From CAYSFW01 sp964620675 (GTDB lineage: Bacteria > Pseudomonadota > Gammaproteobacteria > UWMA-0217): 64,000 nucleotides of DNA. Below, in pieces: positions 42,193 to 50,583 of this stretch; position 1 is the first letter of the stretch; each line of letters begins with the position of its first letter. Below the pieces are notes generated by a model. That model had not been told where the DNA came from. It saw nothing but the letters and a program-made list of their open reading frames with translations, and ran no database searches. The position numbers and the translations under genes were made by a program. Location: NCBI GenBank assembly GCA_964620675.1, contig CAZUJU010000002.1, positions 62,001 to 126,000 of the forward strand. The letters run 5' to 3'.

Positions 42193-43239
42193 ATGCGCCC
42201 CGCCCATCTACTTTCCGTACTTGATTGCGAATTCCTCGGCGCCCGCACTGGCCACCACACGCCCGTGATGCTGTGGGGGCCACCCGGCGTCGGCAAGTCC
42301 GATCTCGTCCGCCAGATCGCCACCCAACACGCGGTGCCGCTGGTCGACATCCGCCTGTCACAGATGGAACCCTCCGACCTACGCGGGATCCCCTTTCGCA
42401 AAGGCGAACTGGTCGAATGGGCGGTACCGGCGATGCTCCCCAACCGCGAACGCCACGGCCCCGAAGGGATCCTCTTTCTCGACGAAATCACCTCCGCACC
42501 GCCCAGCGTCTCGGCTGCGGCCTATCAGCTGATTCTCGACCGGCGCCTGGGGCAATATGAAATCCCCGCCGGTTGGGCGATCTTCGCGGCGGGCAACCGC
42601 CAGGGTGACCGAGGCGTGACCTACACCATGCCCGCCCCGCTGGCCAATCGCTTTTCGCACTTCGAGATCGATGTCAACCTCGATGACTGGGTCTATTGGG
42701 CCTACAGCCGAGGTTTGGACGAACGCCTGATCGCGTTCTTGCGCTTTCGCCCCGATCTGCTATTCGATTTCGATCCAGCCCACAATCCGGTCGCCTTCCC
42801 ATCGCCACGATCGTGGGAGTTCGCCCATCGCGCCTTGCGCAAATTCGAGCCGCGGCCAAACCTGTTGCTTGGTGCCTTGCAAGCCTGCGTGGGACCGGCG
42901 GCTGGGGTCGAACTGCATGGATTTCTGGCCACGCTCGACCAATTGCCGGACATCGACGCGATTCTGCGCGGCGAGGAGGTCGGCGCACCGCAGGAAATCG
43001 ACCTGCAGTACGCCGTCGCAGCCACCCTGGTCGGACATGCGATTCGCGTGCGCGGCAAACCCGACGCGAGCACGATACACGGCAACATTCTGCACTATGC
43101 CGGGCGTTTTCCGGTGCGCGAAATGGGCGTTATGCTCGTCTCAGACCTCCAGCGCGCAATTGGCCAGGACCTGTTTCGGGTACCACAATTTGCGGACTGG
43201 GCCGATGCCATCGCCGACCTGATGCTGTACCAACACTGA
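42193..43239 (+). CDS. MoxR-type AAA+ ATPase
   Basis: 348 residues. Walker A is GPPGVGKS (29-36), Walker B ILFLDEI with Asp97, and sensor-1 FAAGNRQGD. This is the MoxR group, which remodels or activates proteins together with VWA-domain partners, and the next gene encodes one (13 bases apart). ATG 42193. The C-terminal lid domain is typical. The target is likely among the neighbours, possibly DsrS-related, but this is inference. Confidence 0.92.
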   Translation: MRPAHLLSVLDCEFLGARTGHHTPVMLWGPPGVGKSDLVRQIATQHAVPLVDIRLSQMEPSDLRGIPFRKGELVEWAVPAMLPNRERHGPEGILFLDEITSAPPSVSAAAYQLILDRRLGQYEIPAGWAIFAAGNRQGDRGVTYTMPAPLANRFSHFEIDVNLDDWVYWAYSRGLDERLIAFLRFRPDLLFDFDPAHNPVAFPSPRSWEFAHRALRKFEPRPNLLLGALQACVGPAAGVELHGFLATLDQLPDIDAILRGEEVGAPQEIDLQYAVAATLVGHAIRVRGKPDASTIHGNILHYAGRFPVREMGVMLVSDLQRAIGQDLFRVPQFADWADAIADLMLYQH

Positions 43240-43252
43240 CCGCCACCGCGCC

Positions 43253-44587
43253 ATGGCCGAAATCGATCCCCGCAGCATCGAAAACCGCCTCCAGGCCGCG
43301 CGCACTCGGCTAATTCTCGACAAGCCCTTTCTCGGCGCGTTGGTGCTGCGCCTGCCGCTGCGCCACGCCGACCCCGACTGGTGCCGGACCACCGCGACCG
43401 ACGCCCGCCACTTCTATTACAACGCCGAATACGTCAGTCAACTGACCGCCGACGAGCTCCAATTCACGCTTGCGCATGAAGCGCTGCATTGCGCCTTGTC
43501 CCACTTCGCGCGCCGCGGCCATCGGGTCAAACGCCTGTGGGACGTCGCCTGCGACTATGCGATCAATCCGCTGCTGATTGAAGACGGTCTGCGCGCGCCT
43601 CCCGATAGTCTCTATCTCAAGGAGTATCGGGGCATGACCGCCGAGGAAATCTATCCGATGCTCGGCAGCAACGAGCGCGTCGAAACCCTCGATCAACACG
43701 TGTACGACAGCGACGACCCCGGCGAGGGCGCCACTCGAAAAGCCAGCCGTCCGAATCCGGAGGCGCGCGAAGAAACCCAGACCCGCCCCCAACCCAGCGC
43801 CAACGCCGCGACCGATCGCGCTCCAAACGCGCAACCCACACCGGAAGACCCGACCCGCACCGATGGCGGGACCCGGCACCAGGAAGCGCCCGACGGCAAC
43901 CACGGCCCCGCTGGCGCGCACGGGGCACCGCGGCCCGATCCACTCGGACACGCGGAAATGGAAACACTGAGCCTGCAGTGGCAGCAACGCCTGGTCGGCG
44001 CGGCCCAGCAGGCCTTGCAAGCGGGCAAGCTCGGGCGGGCGATGGCGCGCATGGTCGACTTCATGGTGCAGCCGACCCTCCCCTGGCGCATGCTGCTATC
44101 GCGCTACGTCAGCTCGGTGGCGCGCGACGACTACAATTACAGCCGCCCCTCCTCGCGGCGCGGCGAGCCCGCCATCTTCCCGAGCCTTCGCAGCGCGCAG
44201 CTGAATATGACTGTGGTCGTCGACGTCAGCGGTTCGGTCAGTGATCGCGAGATCGGTGAGTATTTGTCCGAGATCAACGCGCTCAAGTCCCAATTGCGCT
44301 GCGAGGTCGAACTCCTGGCCTGCGATGCCCAACTCGCACCCGGCTGCCCGTGGCAATTTCAGCCGTGGGAAGAGCTCAAACTGCCGCGCCACATCACCGG
44401 CGGCGGCGGCACCAGCTTCCACCCCCCTTTCGCCCACGTTGACCGCCGCGATCGCCCGCCTGACGTGCTGATCTACTTCACCGATGGGCGCGGCAGCTTC
44501 CCCGAACACGAGCCCAACTACCCCGTGATCTGGCTCGTCAAAGGCCGTACCCCGGTGCCCTGGGGGCAACGGATCCAACTCAACTGA
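43253..44587 (+). CDS. VWA-like protein with N-terminal metallopeptidase-like domain
   Basis: 444 residues. N-terminal metallopeptidase-like domain with HEALH (His75-Glu76-x-x-His79), a Pro/Thr/Gly-rich linker (about 165-235), and a C-terminal VWA-like domain with the MIDAS motif DVSGS (Asp324, Ser326, Ser328). This is the DUF2201-type architecture usually paired with a MoxR ATPase, as here. Together they probably form a chaperone-like assembly module in the cytoplasm. ATG 43253 follows the MoxR stop by 13 bases. Confidence 0.9.
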   Translation: MAEIDPRSIENRLQAARTRLILDKPFLGALVLRLPLRHADPDWCRTTATDARHFYYNAEYVSQLTADELQFTLAHEALHCALSHFARRGHRVKRLWDVACDYAINPLLIEDGLRAPPDSLYLKEYRGMTAEEIYPMLGSNERVETLDQHVYDSDDPGEGATRKASRPNPEAREETQTRPQPSANAATDRAPNAQPTPEDPTRTDGGTRHQEAPDGNHGPAGAHGAPRPDPLGHAEMETLSLQWQQRLVGAAQQALQAGKLGRAMARMVDFMVQPTLPWRMLLSRYVSSVARDDYNYSRPSSRRGEPAIFPSLRSAQLNMTVVVDVSGSVSDREIGEYLSEINALKSQLRCEVELLACDAQLAPGCPWQFQPWEELKLPRHITGGGGTSFHPPFAHVDRRDRPPDVLIYFTDGRGSFPEHEPNYPVIWLVKGRTPVPWGQRIQLN

Positions 44588-44737
44588 TTCGAGTATCCGG
44601 CCGGCTGTTGGTGTGGGTCGTGCGACACGCAAAGACCAGGTTCGCAATGACGAGGAATCCGGCAACGCGATCGCAGCAAAACCCTCGAAAACTCGCTAAG
44701 CTGCAATTCTAGAACACGAGCCCCGCCCGAGACGCCG

Positions 44738-45871
44738 ATGGAACTCGCTCCAGAAGACAATCTGCGCATCAATGTCCTGTTCACGCAGAATCTGCGCGCG
44801 GTTCGCATCGACGACTCCAAACTCACCGTACACGCGCTAACCAGCCGCGGCGAAGCCAAGATTCGCCTCAACCCCAATCTACGCGAGGAAAAATATCTCC
44901 GCGGCGTGCGCGAGCTGTTTTCGACCTTCGCGCTCGGCTCCCCGGGCGGCTATCCGGTATTCATCCGCCGCTGGACCCGCATGGGACAGGACCGCGACGA
45001 GGAAAGCCTGCGCAAACTTCTGCTGCTTGGCGAGGACGAAGCGATCGTTGCGGTTGCGAATGCCCCCGGTCTGACCGACGAACTCGCGGAACTCGCCTGG
45101 TGGGCCAGCCCGACGCCCGAAATTGCGCGCCTGATGCTCAGCCAATCACGGGTCAGTCAAGGCGCGATGGGGCCGGTTCTGGCGCAATACCTGCTCGAAT
45201 ACTTACCCTTCGAGGCCGAGCACAAGGACATGATCGAGAGCGTACGGTTAATGTTGCAACCCGGCTTGCTGAGCGCGCAGCAACGCGACTCGCTCTGGCA
45301 ACGCGCGCAACGGCGACCAACCTACTACATCGGCTTCCTGCACGCCGTTCCCGACGCCCTCCCGGACGCCCTACCCGCGCACAGCGACTGGATTGACCTG
45401 CGCGCGAGACTCGCAGCACCGATCGATGCCGGCAATCCATTCGCGCGTAAACTCGATCAGGCGCTATCGCCGTCCGGGCAAACTTTCATGCACGTCGCGC
45501 AACGTGCGCTCAGCAAAATCGCCAACCAGGACGCAGCCGTCGAGCTACTCGACGCGATCGGCAATCATTTTCGCCACGGTGCCGACGCAACCGATCGCGA
45601 CACCACCATCGTTACGATCCTCGCTCGCGCCGGGCAAGCACTCGCAACGCCGACGGATCCGAACCTTGCCACCGTGGTCGCCAGCGTGCCCGAACAACAC
45701 GAACGGCTCCGCGCGCTGCTCGCACTCGGCCTTCTCAACGAGTACACCATCGCCCCGATTCTCGGCCACACCGACGCCATCGGCAGCGTGATGCGGACAC
45801 GGCTCGAACCGGTGATCGCCCCGGTACGGGATTGGTTTGCGACCCTCGGCCCACCCTCAGGTAAGCGCTAA
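44738..45871 (+). CDS. dsrS: DsrS-like sulfur metabolism protein
   Basis: 377 residues (about 42 kDa), soluble, no signal peptide, no cofactor motif. Size and sequence character (start with PEDNLRINVLF, then RLNPNLREEKYLR and LGSPGGYPVFIRRWTRMG) fit DsrS, the cytoplasmic protein encoded last in the A. vinosum dsr cluster. I am recalling the family rather than comparing sequences, hence moderate confidence. Here it is 33 kb from dsrN and downstream of a MoxR-VWA pair. Its stop overlaps the next start as TAATG. Confidence 0.6.
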   Translation: MELAPEDNLRINVLFTQNLRAVRIDDSKLTVHALTSRGEAKIRLNPNLREEKYLRGVRELFSTFALGSPGGYPVFIRRWTRMGQDRDEESLRKLLLLGEDEAIVAVANAPGLTDELAELAWWASPTPEIARLMLSQSRVSQGAMGPVLAQYLLEYLPFEAEHKDMIESVRLMLQPGLLSAQQRDSLWQRAQRRPTYYIGFLHAVPDALPDALPAHSDWIDLRARLAAPIDAGNPFARKLDQALSPSGQTFMHVAQRALSKIANQDAAVELLDAIGNHFRHGADATDRDTTIVTILARAGQALATPTDPNLATVVASVPEQHERLRALLALGLLNEYTIAPILGHTDAIGSVMRTRLEPVIAPVRDWFATLGPPSGKR

Positions 45872-46422
45872 TGCCGCTGGCGTTCGCGCACCTGAACCTA
45901 CATCTGCGCCTGCAGCTCCGCGCGGAATTGCTGCAAGCCCGGCTCGCAGCGTCGCCGGACGTGATCGGGCGCCAACTCGCGGAGCAGGTCAGCGCCTACG
46001 AGCAACAGCACCACCTCGGCTACTACCCCGCGCTGGAGTATTTTCGCCAGCTCGAGAACTGCGGCGTGGAGCGCGAATTGATCGACGCCGCCGAGAGCAT
46101 CGCATGGGTCACAGCCCAACTCACCCGACAGGAAACCGTGCAAAAGCTGCGCCCGGTGTTTTCCAGCATCGAGGTCCGATCAGTGCAGAACGAGGCGTTC
46201 TCAATGCCCAGCGTCCGCCCGCGCCAGAAAAACGCGCTAGAAGCGCTGATCCAGCACTACACCCCCGACAAAATCAAACTCGGCCTCAAGGTTAGCCTGC
46301 TTCAAAAACGAGCGCAGGCCGAAGGACTGGATAGTTTTACCCGCAAGATGGCGTACAAATGGTTGCGGGATAGCTTTGCCACGGTCGAAGTTCTGCATGT
46401 CAATCTGATTACCGCTGGATAG
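45871..46422 (+). CDS. Uncharacterised protein coupled to the DsrS-like gene
   Basis: 183 residues, starting at ATG 45871, which overlaps the DsrS-like stop (TAATG), so translational coupling is likely. Helical and basic at the end (RQKNALEALIQHYTPDKIKLG, then KMAYKWLRDSF). One cysteine, no membrane segment or signal. No family recognised. Coupling suggests it works with the DsrS-like protein or the MoxR-VWA module. Confidence 0.7.
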   Translation: MPLAFAHLNLHLRLQLRAELLQARLAASPDVIGRQLAEQVSAYEQQHHLGYYPALEYFRQLENCGVERELIDAAESIAWVTAQLTRQETVQKLRPVFSSIEVRSVQNEAFSMPSVRPRQKNALEALIQHYTPDKIKLGLKVSLLQKRAQAEGLDSFTRKMAYKWLRDSFATVEVLHVNLITAG

Positions 46423-46778
46423 GCCCCTGCCTAATTCTCTTCGGTTTATTCGAAATCGCCCACAAGCCTGCCCGTTCCGCATTCCAATTGCCGTCATCAC
46501 GGCGTATAGTTTCTGCGCTCGTTTATGGATCATGATCGGATACCGCGTCCCTTGGCGCCCCTTTCCCGCGACACGCCTCACGGCCGCGAATCGGAAAACC
46601 GGGCGGACCTCTTCCCTGACCACTCCATGGCTACGGGCGATCGGGCGGCTTGTCCCTCGATCGTTACCGCGTTTCCAGCGCTCGCGTTCAGCCACGCAGG
46701 ATTCGTTTAACTGTCGGTAATCTGTACGTCGGTTACCGCCAGATTGATTTACCACGACGTATGTAACCGAGAAATCTG
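46423..46778. other. 356-base upstream region of the RRM gene
   Basis: No gene. An inverted repeat CGGTAA-N12-TTACCG lies about 50 bases before the RRM ATG and could fold in a long untranslated leader, as is common for small RRM or cold-shock genes. TATAGT near 46506 resembles a -10. The remainder shows nothing recognisable. Confidence 0.4.
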
Positions 46779-47063
46779 ATGCAAATTTACGTAGGAAACC
46801 TTGCTTACTCCGTGTCCGAGGAAGACCTGACCGAGGCGTTCTCCGCCTTTGGCGATGTAGCAAGTGTCAACATCATCAAGGACAGAATGACCGGACAATC
46901 CAAAGGCTTCGGCTTTGTTGAAATGCCGAGCGACGCGGACGCCCAATCTGCGATCAAGTCCCTTGATGGCAAGTCGATTAATGGCCGTCCGGCACGGGTC
47001 AACAAGTCCGAGCCCAAGAAAGAAGGCGGCGGTGGCGGCGGTCAACGTCGTCCGCGCTACTAA
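46779..47063 (+). CDS. Glycine-rich RRM RNA-binding protein
   Basis: 94 residues. A single RNA-recognition motif: RNP2 QIYVGNL (2-8) and RNP1 KGFGFVEM (about 42-49), followed by a short Lys/Gly/Arg-rich tail (KKEGGGGGGQRRPRY). Bacterial RRM proteins of this type bind single-stranded RNA and are often induced by cold or light. ATG 46779 has only a weak GAGA site, which fits regulation by the leader. Two GC-rich stems (47065-47082, 47085-47111) lie just downstream. Confidence 0.95.
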   Translation: MQIYVGNLAYSVSEEDLTEAFSAFGDVASVNIIKDRMTGQSKGFGFVEMPSDADAQSAIKSLDGKSINGRPARVNKSEPKKEGGGGGGQRRPRY

Positions 47064-47251
47064 GTCAGTCACCTGATCTGACGTTGGGGGCACGGTTGAT
47101 CCGCGCCCCCACTCTGCCCTTGGGCGCAACGCCGATCCGAATTCCGGACGGCCAATTCGTCGCCTTCCCCTTCCCGACGTGTATATTCCCCTCACCTCGC
47201 CCGCGCCGCATAATCGGTCCTCGTTCAGCGACCATGGCGGAGATATAACCC

Positions 47252-48661
47252 GTGGATTTTTTTCCGGTTTTTTTAAACCTTCAGCAACGCGAATGTCTCG
47301 TCGTCGGCGGCGGTGAGGTAGCCGCGCGCAAAGCAAGCATGCTGCATTCGGCAGGCGCGCGTATCGCACTCGTGGCGCCCGAGTTATGCCGGGAAATCGC
47401 CGAGCGGGTGCACGCCGGTGACTATCGATACTTCGCCCGGCGCTTTGAAGCCATCGACCTTGACGACAAGGCGCTGGTCATCGCCGCCACTGACAGCACC
47501 GAGGTCAACCGCGAAATCGCGACGCTCGCCTCGGCACGCAACCTGCCGGTCAACGTCGTCGACAATCCGGCGCTTTGCAGCTTCATCGTACCATCACTGA
47601 TCGATCGCTCTCCGGTTCAGGTCGCCATCTCCACCGGCGGCGCCTCCCCGGTGCTGGCGCGGATGCTGCGCGCGCGCCTGGAAAGCCAGATCCCCGCTGG
47701 TTTCGGACAACTAGGCGCACTGTTGAACGAATTCCGCGACGAAGCCAAATCCGCGCTCGCCACACTGGAACAACGGCGGACGTTTTGGGAAGAGATCGTC
47801 GATGGACCGGTCGCTGAAATGGTGCTGAGCGGTAACACCCAGGCGGCACGCGAACTACTGGCCAACCTGCTGGAAGACGCAGCCGCCAACGCGCGCGCGA
47901 GTGGCGAGGTCTACCTGATCGGCGCCGGCCCGGGTGATCCGGACCTGCTGACGTTCAAGGCGGTGCGTTTGATGCAACGAGCGGATGTGGTTGTCTACGA
48001 CCGCCTCGTATCCGAACCGATCCTGCGGATGGTCCGGCGCGATGCCGAGCGAATCTATGTGGGCAAGGAGCGTTCGCATCACACCATGCGCCAGGAGAAT
48101 ATCAATCAACTATTGGTACGCCTGGCAAAAGACGGCAAGCGCGTGGTCCGCTTGAAAGGCGGCGATCCCTTCATCTTCGGTCGCGGCGGCGAAGAGATCG
48201 AGACCCTCATCGACGAGGGTGTGCGCTTTCAGGTCGTGCCCGGAATCACCGCCGCGGCCGGCTGCGCCGCGTACGCGGGCATTCCCCTGACCCATCGCGA
48301 TTACTCGCAGGCCTGCATCTTTGTTACCGGCCATCTCAAGGACGGCACGACCGACCTCAACTGGGAGATGCTCGCCCATCGCAACCAGACTGTCGTGTTC
48401 TACATGGGCCTGCATGGGGTGGAAACCCTCTGCCGCGAACTGATCGCACATGGCCGCGAACCGGAAATCCCGGTGGCGCTCGTCGAACGCGGAACCCTGC
48501 CCGACCAAAAGGTTTATCTCGGCACCCTCGCGACACTGCCTGAACTCGTGCATGGCTACGACATCAAACCCCCCACGTTGATCATCGTTGGCGAGGTCGT
48601 TGCGATGCACGAAAAGCTTAAATGGTACATGCTCGACCAGGAGTACTGCGCCAAGGCGTAA
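47252..48661 (+). CDS. cysG: Siroheme synthase, trifunctional
   Basis: 469 residues from GTG 47252, CGGAG nine bases upstream. N-terminal precorrin-2 dehydrogenase/ferrochelatase domain (VVGGGEVAARKA, about 1-210) and C-terminal uroporphyrinogen-III methyltransferase domain (YLIGAGPGDPDLLT, GGDPFIFGRGGEE, PGITAAAG). It converts uroporphyrinogen III to siroheme, the cofactor of DsrAB and assimilatory sulfite reductase. Its presence in this dsr-containing region suits the demand, though it is not in the dsr operon. Confidence 0.97.
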   Translation: MDFFPVFLNLQQRECLVVGGGEVAARKASMLHSAGARIALVAPELCREIAERVHAGDYRYFARRFEAIDLDDKALVIAATDSTEVNREIATLASARNLPVNVVDNPALCSFIVPSLIDRSPVQVAISTGGASPVLARMLRARLESQIPAGFGQLGALLNEFRDEAKSALATLEQRRTFWEEIVDGPVAEMVLSGNTQAARELLANLLEDAAANARASGEVYLIGAGPGDPDLLTFKAVRLMQRADVVVYDRLVSEPILRMVRRDAERIYVGKERSHHTMRQENINQLLVRLAKDGKRVVRLKGGDPFIFGRGGEEIETLIDEGVRFQVVPGITAAAGCAAYAGIPLTHRDYSQACIFVTGHLKDGTTDLNWEMLAHRNQTVVFYMGLHGVETLCRELIAHGREPEIPVALVERGTLPDQKVYLGTLATLPELVHGYDIKPPTLIIVGEVVAMHEKLKWYMLDQEYCAKA

Positions 48662-48755
48662 ATCCCGATGTCCTTGACGCGCGTAAAACACGGCAATCCC
48701 TGCGGAAATCTACCGCCAGCCGCGTGCGCCCCGCATCCTCCAACGGGTCGGTGCC

Positions 48756-49133
48756 GTGACGCATGCAACGGCCCCGCCGATCGCACTTCAACTCACAACC
48801 CGGGACCGTTCGATGGATGAGTTTTACAGCGCCTGCGCGAGCAGCGAACCCTTCGCCCTTCAAGTACTTGGCAATAGCATGGAGCCGGAGTTCGAAGACG
48901 GTTGCATCGTCATCATCGACCGCTCGGCGCGGATCGAGCACGGCTGTTATGTGCTCGCCAAACATCAGGACGAATACATCTTTCGCCAGCTCAAGATCGA
49001 GGGCGAGCAATGGCGGCTAGCACCGTTGAACCCCCACTACGAGACCCTTGTCATCTCAAGCAAGGACGCAATTGAGGGTGTAATCATCCAAAAAGCCGGC
49101 CGACGTCGGAGCCAACACAAGCATTACACCTAA
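48756..49133 (+). CDS. S24/LexA-like domain protein without the catalytic lysine
   Basis: 125 residues from GTG 48756; ATG 48813 is an alternative. The LexA-type core has the serine in GNSMEPEF, but where LexA has TVKR the sequence reads YIFRQLK, so the catalytic lysine position seems to be arginine. There is no DNA-binding domain. A proteolytically inactive or modified S24-fold protein is likely. It follows cysG by 95 bases. Its partner or target is not apparent. Confidence 0.75.
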   Translation: MTHATAPPIALQLTTRDRSMDEFYSACASSEPFALQVLGNSMEPEFEDGCIVIIDRSARIEHGCYVLAKHQDEYIFRQLKIEGEQWRLAPLNPHYETLVISSKDAIEGVIIQKAGRRRSQHKHYT

Positions 49134-49452
49134 GCGCCGGTCACCCGCGCGCCCCGTGCCGGAAACTGCCGCCGTTCAAATTGAACTGCCTCACACGCCG
49201 ATACCGGGATGCAGTCCCAGTCACAGGCAAAGCCGGGGGCGGCTCGCAAATTATTTGTCGCCGGCGCGCAGCCGCTTGTAAGAAACAGCGTTTCGTTTAG
49301 GATCTCCCCCCATGGCAAGGACGCCACAGACCCGGAAGCAGACGCCTCTCACGGATGAGAGCTCGCAACCGGGTCGCTTTTTCACTGCGCGGCGGTGCCG
49401 CGCCTCACGCGCCAGCTGATCACGGACCGATTGGCCGATAAGGAATACAGGG
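49134..49452. other. 319-base leader region of the hook-like gene
   Basis: No gene. Its notable content is a structured element at 49329-49382, listed separately. Upstream of that the sequence is GC-rich without clear motifs. Confidence 0.4.
49329..49382 (+). promoter_or_regulatory. Nested stem-loop with T-run before the hook-like gene
   Basis: GACCCGG (49329-49335) pairs with CCGGGTC (49369-49375), enclosing a perfect hairpin CTCTCA-CGGA-TGAGAG (49346-49361). Five T residues follow at 49378-49382. This could be an attenuator or cis-regulatory RNA, about 70 bases before ATG 49453. It does not fit the c-di-GMP riboswitch consensus as I remember it. Confidence 0.45.
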
Positions 49453-50583
49453 ATGATCGAAACCAATGCCGTCAGCGGGGTTTACACCCCCGGAACCTCC
49501 AGCAACGACACCTACGATATCGCCTCCAAGATGCGTCGTTCGCGCGTCGAGTTCGACGCGCAGTATCAGGTCGCGATGCAGAAGGCTTCGCTCGGCCGAC
49601 GCAGCCCAGACACCCACCTGCCGCAGCTCACCCCTTACGCCGCGAGCGGTAACTCCGCGCAGCCGCGGCGCCAAGGGCTGGACGTTTCGTTGAACGAGGG
49701 CAGCCACTACCTGTTGAACGATCACGGTCGACTCGGTTACGGCCGCGCCGACACTTTCGCACTTGACGGTACCGGTTACCTCACCAACGCCAATGGTCAG
49801 CGTCTACTCGGACACAATGCGACCGAATCCGGCTATCTTGAGGGGCGTCAGCGTGAGCTGTTGATCGATCAAAATCTGCTGCCGGCCAGCAGCACGCAGT
49901 TCGCCCAAGCGGCGCTACGGCTCGATCGTTATGCGCCAACCGTCGCGGCCGCGTTCGATCCAAATGACCCAACGACCTACCAAGATGTGACCCATTTTCG
50001 GATCTACGACCACGAAGGTCGCTCGCATATCGGCCAGATGTATCTCCGCCGCCTCGATCAAGAGACCTGGCAGTCGCATGTCTACTTTGACGGGGTGGCG
50101 ATGAACGGGGCCGAAGGGGATCTACTGCGATTCGACGCCGAAGGCTCGTTGGCCACCGTCAATAACAGCCGCTACAGCACCACGCGTGCCGTTACGATTG
50201 ACTCGCTGGGCAATCAGACGCCACATACCTTCACCGTCGACTACGCCGGCATCAATGCCCGCGGCTACAACGGGGTCGAAGGCCGCGTCGCGGCTGATGG
50301 ACACACCTATGCGCGGTTGGCAAAAATGGAGGTGGACGCCAGCGGATTGCTTCACGGCCTTTACAGCAACGGCGTCACCAAAGTGTTGGGCAAGATTGCC
50401 ATGTCCGCGCCGCCACCACCCGAGGCCGTGGCGATGACGACCGATCGCGAACTCGCGGCGCTATCGGGTAAAGGTTCGCTGCCCGGCGACGCCGAGTCGG
50501 GCCTATCGCGCGAGGTCACGCAGGCGATCGATGCCCAGTTCAATTATCTGCGTTACCGCGTCAAGCGCGGCGGACACCGTTAG
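49453..50583 (+). CDS. Orphan flagellar hook-like (FlgE/F/G-type) protein
   Basis: 376 residues. N-terminal SGVYTPGTSSNDTYDIASKMRRSRVEFDAQ and a central FALDGTGYLTNANGQRLLGHN match rod/hook family proteins, with a FlgE D2-like middle (THFRIYDHEGRSHIG) and a C-terminal helix (VTQAIDAQFNYLRYRV). No export or other flagellar gene is nearby. It may be a true hook/rod part encoded apart, or a repurposed extracellular filament protein. Preceded by a structured leader; convergent with ubiI-like gene (stop codons overlap). Confidence 0.75.
   Translation: MIETNAVSGVYTPGTSSNDTYDIASKMRRSRVEFDAQYQVAMQKASLGRRSPDTHLPQLTPYAASGNSAQPRRQGLDVSLNEGSHYLLNDHGRLGYGRADTFALDGTGYLTNANGQRLLGHNATESGYLEGRQRELLIDQNLLPASSTQFAQAALRLDRYAPTVAAAFDPNDPTTYQDVTHFRIYDHEGRSHIGQMYLRRLDQETWQSHVYFDGVAMNGAEGDLLRFDAEGSLATVNNSRYSTTRAVTIDSLGNQTPHTFTVDYAGINARGYNGVEGRVAADGHTYARLAKMEVDASGLLHGLYSNGVTKVLGKIAMSAPPPPEAVAMTTDRELAALSGKGSLPGDAESGLSREVTQAIDAQFNYLRYRVKRGGHR

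Noticed and set aside
49329..49382. c-di-GMP riboswitch before the hook-like gene
   Set aside because: A nested stem-loop exists, but the conserved bases of the GEMM class as I know them are not in place.
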